Shown here piece after piece: positions 6,598 to 12,210 of a DNA stretch of 12,210 bases. Each line of letters starts with the position of its first letter. The stretch's first letter is position 1. Source of the stretch: Chloroflexota bacterium (GTDB taxonomy: Bacteria; Chloroflexota; Dehalococcoidia; Lucifugimonadales; Lucifugimonadaceae). A program made the position numbers and the translations under genes. The notes under the pieces were generated by a model. It was not told the origin of the DNA, did not search any database, and saw only the letters and a list, made by a program, of their open reading frames with translations. Where the stretch lies: assembly GCA_002730795.1 (NCBI GenBank), contig PCAX01000043.1, forward strand, positions 1 to 12,210, given 5' to 3'.

Positions 6598-6638
6598 ACG
6601 GTGCTAGTAACACGATGAGGGTTCGAATCGTATACCGT
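6598..6638 (-). terminator. Possible imperfect stem-loop after the enolase-superfamily gene 1 stop
   Basis: Reading the minus strand 10 nt after the stop codon, ACGGT and ACGAT are followed by ATCGT and ACCGT, forming a two-step stem with an asymmetric internal loop. A short T-run (6582-6586) follows only about 12 nt later. This is a weak terminator at best. The GGTTCGAATC in the loop resembles a tRNA T-arm, but no tRNA fits around it. The rest of 6459-6648 shows no gene. Confidence 0.22.
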
Positions 6639-6648
6639 TTACCAAACA

Positions 6649-7794
6649 TTAAATTTTTTCTAATTTATTTTCATTTAATTCAAACCCAAGCCCCGGTTTA
6701 TTATTTAAATGTATGTACCCATCTTTTATTACATAAGGTTCCAGTAAAAGTTTATTATGCTCCGGTATAAGGGTCCACGCATGCTCCAATCTATAAAAAT
6801 TAGGTATAGAAGTTACTACATGTGCGGCTGCTATTAATTCTAATGGACCTCCTGGTATTACATGAGGAGTTACAGGTATGTAATAGGCTTCAGCCATTGT
6901 GGCTATTTTCTTAATTTCTGAAATCCCTCCTGTCCAAACAGTATCTGGCATAATAAAATCTGCTAAATTATTTTCCAGTATCGGAATAAAATCAGCTCTG
7001 GTATAAAGCCTTTCACCTACACAAATTGGGGCATTAGTATTTTCCTTAACCTGTTTCAGGGCATTTATACCCTCCGGAGGGACAGGCTCTTCAAACCAAG
7101 CTATGTTAGATTGCTCAAATAAATTATTCGATAATCTAATAGCATTTGGAACGTTATAGTGACCGTGTGCATCAATCAGTATTTCAAAAGTGGGACCTAC
7201 TACTTCTCTAACTGCTGCCGTTATGTCGTAACCCAGTTGTTCACCTTCCTGTGAAATGAAGCCATCTTGATACATTTGATGATATGGGGCCATTTCTATA
7301 AAGGGATCTAGCTTACAAGCGGTATGACCATTTGCAACAAGATTTTTTTTTGCCGCAGCTGCATAATCTTCTGGTGTATAACAATTAGGGAACCAAGCAT
7401 TACAATATAATCTAACGGGACTTCTATAGCTTCCCCCCAATAGATCATAAACAGGTAATCCGCTCACCTTACCTTTTATGTCCCATAAAGCTATATCAAA
7501 CCCTGCTGTAAGTGATGTCGTAAAACCTCTTGATCCCATATAGGAAAAAAGCCTAAATAGCTTGTTCCAAAGTCGATCTGTGTCCATCGGATTTTCTCCA
7601 ACAAATTGATTTGACACTTCTTTAATCGCCGTAGCCATAAAATTTTCGCTAACTGCTGCAGATGATCCCACTTCTCCCCATCCATATATACCTTCGTCAG
7701 TTTCTATTTTTAAAAATATCCATTTTTTATTTGTTGGTGTTTTTGAATTTTGTTTAAATTCTGCTGCATAGGTCGATACATTTGAAATTCTCAT
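6649..7794 (-). CDS. Enolase-superfamily (mandelate racemase/galactonate dehydratase-like) sugar-acid dehydratase
   Basis: This is a mandelate racemase/muconate lactonizing enzyme-family protein, probably a Mg-dependent sugar-acid dehydratase that turns an aldonate into a 2-keto-3-deoxy acid in the cytoplasm. The start at 7794 gives 381 residues, normal for the family. It follows GGTGAGG by 5 nt, and residue 1 begins the family-typical MRISNVSTYAAEF. A longer frame back to 7938 adds 48 residues unlike the family and is rejected. The N-terminal capping domain covers about 1-125 and the barrel about 130-365. Likely catalytic residues are Lys161 (KLDP), metal ligands Asp208 (IDAHGH), Glu235/236 (FEEP) and Glu261 (GER), His210/212, Asp284 (PDTVWTGG) and His311 (TPHV). 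The set is complete, so it should be active. Exact substrate is unknown; galactonate, gluconate and related acids are candidates. It diverges from an HpaI aldolase that could use its product. Confidence 0.9.
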   Translation of the reverse strand: MRISNVSTYAAEFKQNSKTPTNKKWIFLKIETDEGIYGWGEVGSSAAVSENFMATAIKEVSNQFVGENPMDTDRLWNKLFRLFSYMGSRGFTTSLTAGFDIALWDIKGKVSGLPVYDLLGGSYRSPVRLYCNAWFPNCYTPEDYAAAAKKNLVANGHTACKLDPFIEMAPYHQMYQDGFISQEGEQLGYDITAAVREVVGPTFEILIDAHGHYNVPNAIRLSNNLFEQSNIAWFEEPVPPEGINALKQVKENTNAPICVGERLYTRADFIPILENNLADFIMPDTVWTGGISEIKKIATMAEAYYIPVTPHVIPGGPLELIAAAHVVTSIPNFYRLEHAWTLIPEHNKLLLEPYVIKDGYIHLNNKPGLGFELNENKLEKI

Positions 7795-7799
7795 ATTAT

Positions 7800-7806
7800 C
7801 CTCACC
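7800..7806 (-). promoter_or_regulatory. Ribosome-binding site deciding the start of enolase-superfamily gene 1
   Basis: GGTGAGG on the minus strand, 5 nt before the ATG at 7792-7794, is a strong Shine-Dalgarno match. It is the best reason to prefer this start over the in-frame extension to 7938. Confidence 0.8.
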
Positions 7807-7818
7807 ATGTTTTGACGA

Positions 7819-7848
7819 TTTATAAACTATGTTTACTGTAACTTGTAA
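7819..7848 (-). promoter_or_regulatory. Possible promoter of enolase-superfamily gene 1
   Basis: On the minus strand TTACAA (7848-7843), an 18-nt spacer and TATAAA (7824-7819) form a loose sigma70-type pair. Transcription would start near 7812, just before the ribosome-binding site, giving a short leader. The match is modest and AT-rich DNA yields many such pairs. Confidence 0.3.
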
Positions 7849-7887
7849 AAAACCTTCATCGTTTGGAACAAGTGTATCTGCTTTGAA

Positions 7888-7920
7888 TTGAGTTTGGTGA
7901 AAACTCCGAAACTCAAACTC
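7888..7920. promoter_or_regulatory. Candidate operator: inverted ttgagttt/aaactcaa with repeated aaactc
   Basis: ttgagttt at 7888-7895 and aaactcaa at 7909-7916 are exact inverted repeats with 13 nt between. Within the same stretch aaactc occurs three times (7901-7906, 7909-7914, 7915-7920) opposite one gagttt. Such clustered half-sites in a 331-bp divergent control region (7795-8125) between a dehydratase and an aldolase gene suit a shared transcriptional regulator. No regulator gene lies in the window. Confidence 0.4.
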
Positions 7921-7948
7921 ACGGGTGCCGCGCTTCAAATTAGTTTTT

Positions 7949-7963
7949 ACGGTTTCATACCGT
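7949..7963. promoter_or_regulatory. Small palindrome acggt-ttcat-accgt in the divergent control region
   Basis: Five-base arms flank a 5-nt centre, with T-rich flanks on both sides. It may be an operator half-pair or a weak bidirectional hairpin. The remainder of this region to 8064 shows nothing else recognisable. Confidence 0.3.
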
Positions 7964-8064
7964 TTTGATACACGATTGATTACATCCTATCATCCAGTCT
8001 TTTTGCCACACATGTATTCAAAAATAACACCGCTCACGTTAGCCTAAAACTAGGGCAAAAATAA

Positions 8065-8070
8065 TATAAT
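8065..8070 (+). promoter_or_regulatory. Perfect -10 box (TATAAT) upstream of the aldolase gene
   Basis: TATAAT lies 55 nt before the aldolase ATG at 8126. A start near 8077 would give a leader of about 49 nt. The expected -35 position holds no good match; TTAGCC sits 20 nt upstream, too far to be convincing. Confidence 0.4.
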
Positions 8071-8125
8071 TACTCTTACGGGTTAGAAATACAATAAAAG
8101 TGTAGTAACAAAGTAGAAAAGAAAA

Positions 8126-8884
8126 ATGAAAGACCTAAAACAGCTAATTACAAATGGTGAACAAGTAGTCGGATGCTCAATTAGATATGGTTCCAACAAG
8201 GAAGATATAGAAAAACTTTTAGATTACTATGACTATGATTTTATATGTGTTGACAGTCAACATTCTCCTACAAATGAAGATTACTTGATGAAAATATGTG
8301 AAGCTGCTTATGAGTTAGATAAACCAATTCATTATAGAATTGACCATAGAAGGCACGCTTACTTAATTGGTAATTATTTAGATCATGGTCCAACGATAAT
8401 TGAAGTTCCTCAATCCGAGGACTTTAACTTAGTAAGAGAAGCAAGGGACAATTTTTACTATAGGCCTGAAGGGGTCAGAAGTTGGGGTGGAGCAGGTAGA
8501 CCTTCAGGGAAAAAAGAAACTGATCAAAATATGCTTGGTTATCCTAAATGGTGGAATAAAACAGGGGTATTAATGATTCAACTAGAATCATTAAACGCAA
8601 TTAATAATATTCCTATTTTTTCATTAGAAGGAGTTGATTGTTTTTCTTGGGGACCGGGAGACCTAGGTGTTGATCGAAGTTTTCATCCTGAGCATCCTTT
8701 TGCCAAAACTAATGACACTGCTATAGAACACGCCGTGAAACTTTGTGAAGAAAACGGCAAAAAACTATGCGTACGACATTATGATAGAACCTTAAGAAAT
8801 AAATTCTTCGATTTAGGGGCAACAGTACTTATGGAAAATCGAGAGATGGAAGGTAAGCTTGATCCCGATATGCCTTTTTATTAG
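8126..8884 (+). CDS. HpcH/HpaI-family class II aldolase (2-keto-3-deoxy acid aldolase type)
   Basis: This is a metal-dependent aldolase of the HpcH/HpaI family, which splits 2-keto-3-deoxy acids (such as 2-keto-3-deoxy-rhamnonate or 4-hydroxy-2-oxo-heptanedioate) to pyruvate and an aldehyde. Its 252 residues match the usual 250-270. Aligned landmarks are VDSQH at 42-46 (the family has DxEH; Asp43 and His46 are kept, Glu is replaced by Gln45), Arg71, IIEVPQ at 91-96, the YYRPEGVRSWGGAGR loop at 111-125 (canonical YPPxGxRG), metal ligand Glu154 in IQLES and metal ligand Asp179 in WGPGDL. The key metal and substrate residues are present, so activity is likely. No strong Shine-Dalgarno is visible; the leader is purine-rich. 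It diverges from the dehydratase-like gene and could cleave that enzyme's product. It converges on enolase-superfamily gene 2. True substrate is unknown. Confidence 0.88.
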   Translation: MKDLKQLITNGEQVVGCSIRYGSNKEDIEKLLDYYDYDFICVDSQHSPTNEDYLMKICEAAYELDKPIHYRIDHRRHAYLIGNYLDHGPTIIEVPQSEDFNLVREARDNFYYRPEGVRSWGGAGRPSGKKETDQNMLGYPKWWNKTGVLMIQLESLNAINNIPIFSLEGVDCFSWGPGDLGVDRSFHPEHPFAKTNDTAIEHAVKLCEENGKKLCVRHYDRTLRNKFFDLGATVLMENREMEGKLDPDMPFY

Positions 8885-9056
8885 AGGAAAAATCGGATTG
8901 AGTTGGTGGAATCCTGCGGCCCCAAAATAACTGCTTCCCGCGTGGAATCAGGAATTAATGAAAACCTGTTTCGAGACAATTAAGTTCCTTTGGGATAGTG
9001 CAATTCAATTTTGATTCTTTATATAACTTTTCAGCCTGATTTTTAAAAAATTCTAC
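8885..9056. other. Convergent spacer with a GC-richer repeat segment
   Basis: This lies between the ends of the aldolase and enolase-superfamily gene 2. GTGGAATC occurs at 8906-8913 and 8942-8949, bracketing a segment (cctgcggcccc, then cttcccgcg) that is clearly richer in GC than its surroundings. No clean stem with a T-run is visible, so no terminator is called. Confidence 0.4.
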
Positions 9057-10262
9057 CTAATAAGGTGTAACCCTATATTCCTTTATAACATCTTCGTTTA
9101 ATTCAAAGCCTAGACCAGGTCTATCAGGGACTTCTATACTTCCTTCCTTTGAGATTTTAAAAGACGGAGTGAGTAAATCTGTTATCAATGGTGATTTAGG
9201 AAAAGCGATAGGGAATTCAAAATACGGCATATTGGGCGTAATTGCAGCTAAATGTAATTCCACAGCTACACCAACCACATGGCACCAAGTATGAGGGATG
9301 CAAAGAGAACCAAAATTATAGGCATTTTCTGCTATATATAATATTTCTTGTATCCCACCTGCTCTAACAGAACTAGGTTGGACCACATCTAATTTTCCTC
9401 TTCGTAATAAATCGTCAAATTCATGTCTGGTGCTAAAACCCCAGTCTCCAGCAGCAATTCTAATATTTGTGGATTCTACTAATTTTCTATACCCGTGTAT
9501 ATTATCCGCTGGTAGTGGGGCTTCTATAAAATATATATCAAATTTTTCTATGTGTTCTATAGTTTTTAATGCTTGACCTACATCTGCCCATCGGTTTTGT
9601 ACATCGATCATTAAATCTTTTTTCGGACCTATTACAGATCTAGCTTTTTCAATAACTGCTATGTCTGTTTCAACGTCCACATTAGCAAATTGACCAGGCC
9701 ATTCTTCAATTTTCACGGCATTTAAACCTTTAGACATTGCAATCTTTAAACGTGATTCAAGTTCGTCTAAATTTTCTCCTGGCGGATAAACAGTTGCGTA
9801 TGGGGTTACATTTTTTTTGGGTTCAAAAAAAGAAGCAGAGGTCGTAAAAGATTTCCATAATAGTTCGTAAAGGGGTTTGTTGTAGAATTTTCCGGTAATG
9901 TCCCATAAAGCGGTCTCTATAGCTCCGATTGCGGCTATAACGATTCCTCTTCTTCCAAAAACTCCTGTTGAGTTATACATTTTCTGCCATAAACGATTAA
10001 CTTGTGTAGGGTCTTCATTAATAACTAAATTTTCCAGCCCCAGAGAGGATTTAATTATTGCATCGATAATAAGACTTGGTGCTTCACATTGACCAATTCC
10101 ACTTATACCTTCATCAGTATTTACTTTGACAATTGTAATATCATAGCCTCCAGTCGAAGCAGGGGAACTATCTAATGAATCGCCGTAAGTAGGATTCCAC
10201 GAGGTTACATTTCCGTCAGCGTTGTCTCGAAGAGCTATTGTTTCCACATTAGTAATTTTCAT
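9057..10262 (-). CDS. Enolase-superfamily (mandelate racemase-like) protein with altered active site
   Basis: This is a second mandelate racemase/muconate lactonizing-family protein, 401 residues, clearly divergent from the first. The start at 10262 gives the family-typical MKITNVETIALRDN; a longer frame to 10352 would overlap the upstream gene and is rejected. The capping domain is about 1-135, the barrel about 150-385, and the C-terminus has the usual RPGLGFELNE. Recognisable catalytic positions are Lys184 (AVKIE), metal ligand Asp220 with Asn223 (IDVQNRW), Glu247 (FIEAPLP) and His324 (IPHTW). Two positions differ: the third metal ligand, normally Glu in a GE motif, is Asp272 in AAGDWG, and the Asp that normally pairs with the histidine (QPD) is Ser297 in VVQPSSVRAGG. 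The fold is secure but the reaction may be unusual. The gene lies 1 nt after the F420-type enzyme's stop, so the two are co-translated. Confidence 0.88.
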   Translation of the reverse strand: MKITNVETIALRDNADGNVTSWNPTYGDSLDSSPASTGGYDITIVKVNTDEGISGIGQCEAPSLIIDAIIKSSLGLENLVINEDPTQVNRLWQKMYNSTGVFGRRGIVIAAIGAIETALWDITGKFYNKPLYELLWKSFTTSASFFEPKKNVTPYATVYPPGENLDELESRLKIAMSKGLNAVKIEEWPGQFANVDVETDIAVIEKARSVIGPKKDLMIDVQNRWADVGQALKTIEHIEKFDIYFIEAPLPADNIHGYRKLVESTNIRIAAGDWGFSTRHEFDDLLRRGKLDVVQPSSVRAGGIQEILYIAENAYNFGSLCIPHTWCHVVGVAVELHLAAITPNMPYFEFPIAFPKSPLITDLLTPSFKISKEGSIEVPDRPGLGFELNEDVIKEYRVTPY

Positions 10263-10263
10263 G

Positions 10264-10701
10264 TTATGAATTAGCTTCAGCGATAAAAACAGGTATGTTG
10301 CGATCTGTTTTATCTTGGTATTCCTGATATGGAGGATACACCGCCACGGCAATCGCCCACAATCTCTGCTTTTCCAGTGAGCCCATTACTTCTCGGACCT
10401 TCATTTTGTAGACTTTGGCCTTATCCCGAATCTCGACATTTGATTGTGCTTTTAGATTGTGGTACCAACCTGGGTGTTTTGGAGCACCTCCCATTGAGGC
10501 CACGAGGATGTAATTTTCACCGTCCACGACTTTCATCAAGGGAATCTTACGGATTGCACCCGTTTTACGCCCTCGATGAGTAACTATGATGACAGGCAGC
10601 CCCGTATCCTTTAACGTTGTCCCCTTAACACCTAGGCTACTCTCATAAAGTTCTACTTGTTCAGCCACCCAGGAAGATTTACTCGGTATGTATTTACCCA
10701 T
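10264..10701 (-). CDS. Deazaflavin (F420)-dependent nitroreductase-family oxidoreductase (DDN/Rv3547 type)
   Basis: This is a small split-barrel protein of the F420H2-dependent nitroreductase/quinone reductase family typified by mycobacterial Ddn. Such enzymes use reduced coenzyme F420 to reduce quinones, enones or nitro compounds. Its 145 residues match the family. Diagnostic segments are THRGRKTGAIRKIPLM at 41-56, DGENYILVASMGG at 60-72 and HPGWYHNLKA at 76-85, followed by VEIRDKAK. The GRKTG and WYHNL segments mark the cofactor-binding face. No signal peptide. The ATG at 10701 has no strong ribosome-binding site. Its TAA is followed by a single C and then the ATG of enolase-superfamily gene 2, so the pair forms a tight operon. 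Family membership is secure; use of F420 instead of FMN or heme is inferred from the family. Confidence 0.87.
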   Translation of the reverse strand: MGKYIPSKSSWVAEQVELYESSLGVKGTTLKDTGLPVIIVTHRGRKTGAIRKIPLMKVVDGENYILVASMGGAPKHPGWYHNLKAQSNVEIRDKAKVYKMKVREVMGSLEKQRLWAIAVAVYPPYQEYQDKTDRNIPVFIAEANS

Positions 10702-10792
10702 ATCGCATATCAGTCTTTTCTATTTCTTCCAGAAAGATTGTTGTTTTCTTTTACACATAATGTACCACTAAACACTGGTGGTCTTACAAGCA

Positions 10793-10825
10793 TAGGAGGT
10801 TAATTTCACAAGAAAAACGCTCCTA
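10793..10825 (+). promoter_or_regulatory. Inverted repeat containing an orphan Shine-Dalgarno-like AGGAGGT
   Basis: taggag at 10793-10798 is inverted as ctccta at 10820-10825 with 21 nt between. AGGAGGT at 10794-10800 is a perfect ribosome-binding match but has no start codon at a useful distance. A second small inverted repeat, accac (10764-10768) and gtggt (10778-10782), lies just upstream. Both sit in the 187-bp divergent spacer (10702-10888), probably in the leader of the membrane protein gene, and may be regulatory. No known riboswitch is recognised. Confidence 0.3.
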
Positions 10826-10876
10826 GATTTATTGATTTTAATATCCAAAAAAAATTACTCTAATAAAATATTCAAA

Positions 10877-10882
10877 AAGGAG
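10877..10882 (+). promoter_or_regulatory. Ribosome-binding site deciding the membrane protein start
   Basis: AAGGAG lies 6 nt before the ATG at 10889, an optimal spacing. It favours this start over an in-frame upstream TTG at 10832 that would add 19 Asn/Lys-rich residues. Confidence 0.85.
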
Positions 10883-10888
10883 AAACAT

Positions 10889-11296
10889 ATGTTGAAACAT
10901 TTAATTGGTGTAGAAATATCACCCTTACGCAGTGCACTAATTTTTTCCTATATAGGTGGAATACTACTTGTAGTGATAGGTCTTACCTTTGCGCTTCCTT
11001 CAACCTGGGTTATTTTTAAGGATGATTTTCCTGGGGAGGGAGGATTTCCTTGGATACTTGCTTCAGTGGGTCTCATAAGGATTTTATTCACGTATCTTTT
11101 TGCCCGGGGAATAAAGTTCCTTTATTATTTGATTATTTTGTTAAGTGTAGTAAAAGTATTAGAACTTTTTGTAGCGTCTTCTGCCGAATCACTTGGGTTT
11201 GCTATTTGGTATGTTATCCTAACCGGAATACCAGAAATTCTTCTGTTTATTAGCATATTTAGTTCAAAGGCACGTGAAGAATTAAAATCATTATGA
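10889..11296 (+). CDS. Four-helix integral membrane protein, unknown function
   Basis: A 135-residue, strongly hydrophobic protein with helices at about 14-37, 54-72, 76-96 and 103-124, and a short basic tail ending SSKAREELKSL. The first residues (MLKHLIGVEISPLRS) are cytoplasmic-like, and both ends are predicted inside. A loop with KDDFPGEGGFPW at about 44-55 lies between helices 1 and 2 and may face outside. No catalytic motif is visible and no family is recognised; the layout resembles small DoxX-like or DUF membrane proteins, but no specific match can be claimed. An ideal AAGGAG fixes the start. Its stop overlaps the start of the SDR gene in an ATGA, so the two are translationally coupled and probably function together. 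Confidence 0.75.
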   Translation: MLKHLIGVEISPLRSALIFSYIGGILLVVIGLTFALPSTWVIFKDDFPGEGGFPWILASVGLIRILFTYLFARGIKFLYYLIILLSVVKVLELFVASSAESLGFAIWYVILTGIPEILLFISIFSSKAREELKSL

Positions 11297-12096
11297 CTAA
11301 TGATTCTTTGATAGACGTTCTCTTATTAGGTGGAAAAGGCCAAATTGGTTCTGGGTTGAGGACCTATCTTCCCAGACTGAATAGTCACTATAAAATAACC
11401 ACTGCTGATCGTAAAGGTTCAAGGGATAAGGCTAAAGATCCTAATGCCCAAAAAAATTTTATTGATTTGGACATTTACAGCGATACAAAAAAATTAGAGG
11501 AAATCTTGGAAGGCAAGGATATGGTCGTATATCTCGCAAGAAAAGATACGTTAAGTGAAATGAACGAAATGACCGATAAAGTTTTTCATTCTATTTTAAA
11601 GGTTTGTCCAGAAACTTTAGTTGTTGCATCTAGTTCAGTTCACGCAACTGGAGGGGCCTATTTCCCTTTTGATAAGGAACCATATCGCACTATTGCAAAA
11701 AGAAATTTTGAAAAATTAGATAATTGGCCCGAACCTCTTTCAATATTCACTGAACCTTGCCCAACAGGTGATTATGGATTAGAGAAAGCATACGTAGAAT
11801 CTTGGTGTCAAAGATTTGCGGCCATAAATAAAAATGCAATAGCGGCTAGATGGGGTGGGATTAATGAAGAAAACGGGAAAAAGGACGAAGTTGCATACTT
11901 CACAGTGTGGTGCCACCAAGAGGATTCGGCCAGATTTGTAGATAGTTGTTATAAAACTTTTATCCGTGGAGAATTGAGATCTGGAGCGCATTATTATGTT
12001 ATTTCTAATAACACCTACAACGTTTTTGATATAGAGTCTACAAAAAATGAAATAGGATATGATCCACAGCATGACGCCGAAATTTTGTATGGATGA
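11293..12096 (+). CDS. NAD(P)-dependent epimerase/dehydratase-type extended SDR
   Basis: A 267-residue Rossmann-fold protein of the extended short-chain dehydrogenase/reductase (NAD-dependent epimerase/dehydratase) family. The nucleotide-binding GGKGQIG is at 13-19 (GxxGxxG), with an acidic-basic pair DRK at 39-41 after the second strand, where NAD or NADP preference is set. The DLD at 58-60 matches the family's adenine-contact site. Catalytic Ser is among VVASSSVHATG (110-120), with Tyr161 and Lys165 in YGLEK. The ARWGGI segment at 185-190 matches the family's substrate-binding strand. The short length and general order recall uronate dehydrogenase, which oxidises hexuronates to aldarolactones, but SDR substrates cannot be assigned from motifs alone. 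It overlaps the membrane protein gene by 4 nt. Near the dehydratase and aldolase genes, a sugar or sugar-acid dehydrogenase role is plausible. Confidence 0.82.
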   Translation: MTNDSLIDVLLLGGKGQIGSGLRTYLPRLNSHYKITTADRKGSRDKAKDPNAQKNFIDLDIYSDTKKLEEILEGKDMVVYLARKDTLSEMNEMTDKVFHSILKVCPETLVVASSSVHATGGAYFPFDKEPYRTIAKRNFEKLDNWPEPLSIFTEPCPTGDYGLEKAYVESWCQRFAAINKNAIAARWGGINEENGKKDEVAYFTVWCHQEDSARFVDSCYKTFIRGELRSGAHYYVISNNTYNVFDIESTKNEIGYDPQHDAEILYG

Positions 12097-12210
12097 ATCT
12101 TTTTTGTGTAACCAATATGTGCACACATCCCTTTTGTCGTAGGTATTGTGCTGATCTGCCTATGAATAACATTTAGTATGACAGAGATGGTGAAACAGAC
12201 AATAATTTGA
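12097..12210. other. Non-coding tail of the window
   Basis: There is no gene here. A short imperfect stem (cgtaggta at 12138-12145 with tgcctatg at 12157-12164, two G-U pairs) and the palindrome tgtgcaca (12118-12125) are present, but no T-run follows either one, so no terminator is called. Confidence 0.4.

Noticed and set aside
6598..6641. tRNA-like segment with GGTTCGAATC and a nearby ACCA
   Set aside because: The bases flanking the T-loop do not form a 5-bp T-stem, and there is no matching acceptor 5' strand, D-arm or anticodon arm upstream.
7795..7938. 48-residue N-terminal extension of enolase-superfamily protein 1
   Set aside because: It does not resemble the family N-terminus, covers the candidate promoter and operator, and a strong GGTGAGG marks the internal ATG at 7794.
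10263..10352. 30-residue N-terminal extension of enolase-superfamily protein 2
   Set aside because: It overlaps the coding region of the upstream F420-type gene in another frame and lacks similarity to the family; the ATG at 10262 fits the coupled junction.
1..12210. CRISPR array, insertion sequence, phage or toxin-antitoxin locus
   Set aside because: No spaced repeats, transposase motifs, terminal inverted repeats or recognisable phage or toxin proteins were found on either strand.

Overview
The window comes from an AT-rich bacterial genome (GC by eye somewhat under 40%) with tightly packed genes, 1-4 nt gene junctions and short intergenic spaces. There are no rRNA or tRNA genes and no CRISPR array. 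Two divergent enolase-superfamily (mandelate racemase-type) sugar-acid dehydratase-like enzymes, an HpaI-type aldolase, a deazaflavin (F420)-dependent nitroreductase-family protein and a Liv-type ABC transporter occur together. That combination, at low GC, suggests a free-living marine Chloroflexota of the SAR202 type, a group known for many enolase-superfamily paralogues and F420/FMN oxidoreductases. The assignment is inference; F420-using Actinobacteria are an alternative.

Layout. 1-1369 (+): the end of a branched-chain amino acid (Liv/HAAT) importer operon, with a 5'-truncated LivG and a complete LivF. 1372-2001 (-): a LysE/RhtB-family exporter convergent with LivF. 2002-2657: mostly non-coding, with two very small minus-strand candidates, a 30-residue one-helix membrane peptide and a 21-residue peptide with seven cysteines. 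2658-4490 (+): TypA/BipA GTPase. 4647-6034 (-): a 49-residue membrane protein and a 379-residue protein I do not recognise. 6242-6458 (+): a 17-bp RNA hairpin followed by a 52-residue membrane protein.

6649-10701 is a probable sugar-acid catabolic region. Enolase-superfamily dehydratase 1 (-) and an HpcH/HpaI aldolase (+) diverge from a 331-bp control region. Enolase-superfamily protein 2 (-) lies 1 nt downstream of a DDN-type F420-dependent enzyme (-). 10889-12096 (+): a four-helix membrane protein overlaps by 4 nt an extended SDR that resembles uronate or sugar dehydrogenases.

Working together (inference): the SDR could oxidise a sugar or uronate, an enolase-superfamily enzyme could dehydrate the resulting aldonate to a 2-keto-3-deoxy acid, and the HpaI aldolase could split that to pyruvate plus an aldehyde, as in non-phosphorylative sugar-acid pathways. 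The most unusual items are the cysteine-rich micropeptide, the unrecognised 379-residue gene, the G-U-rich hairpin ahead of a mini membrane protein, and the altered active site of enolase-superfamily protein 2. No single coherent new system can be shown from sequence alone.
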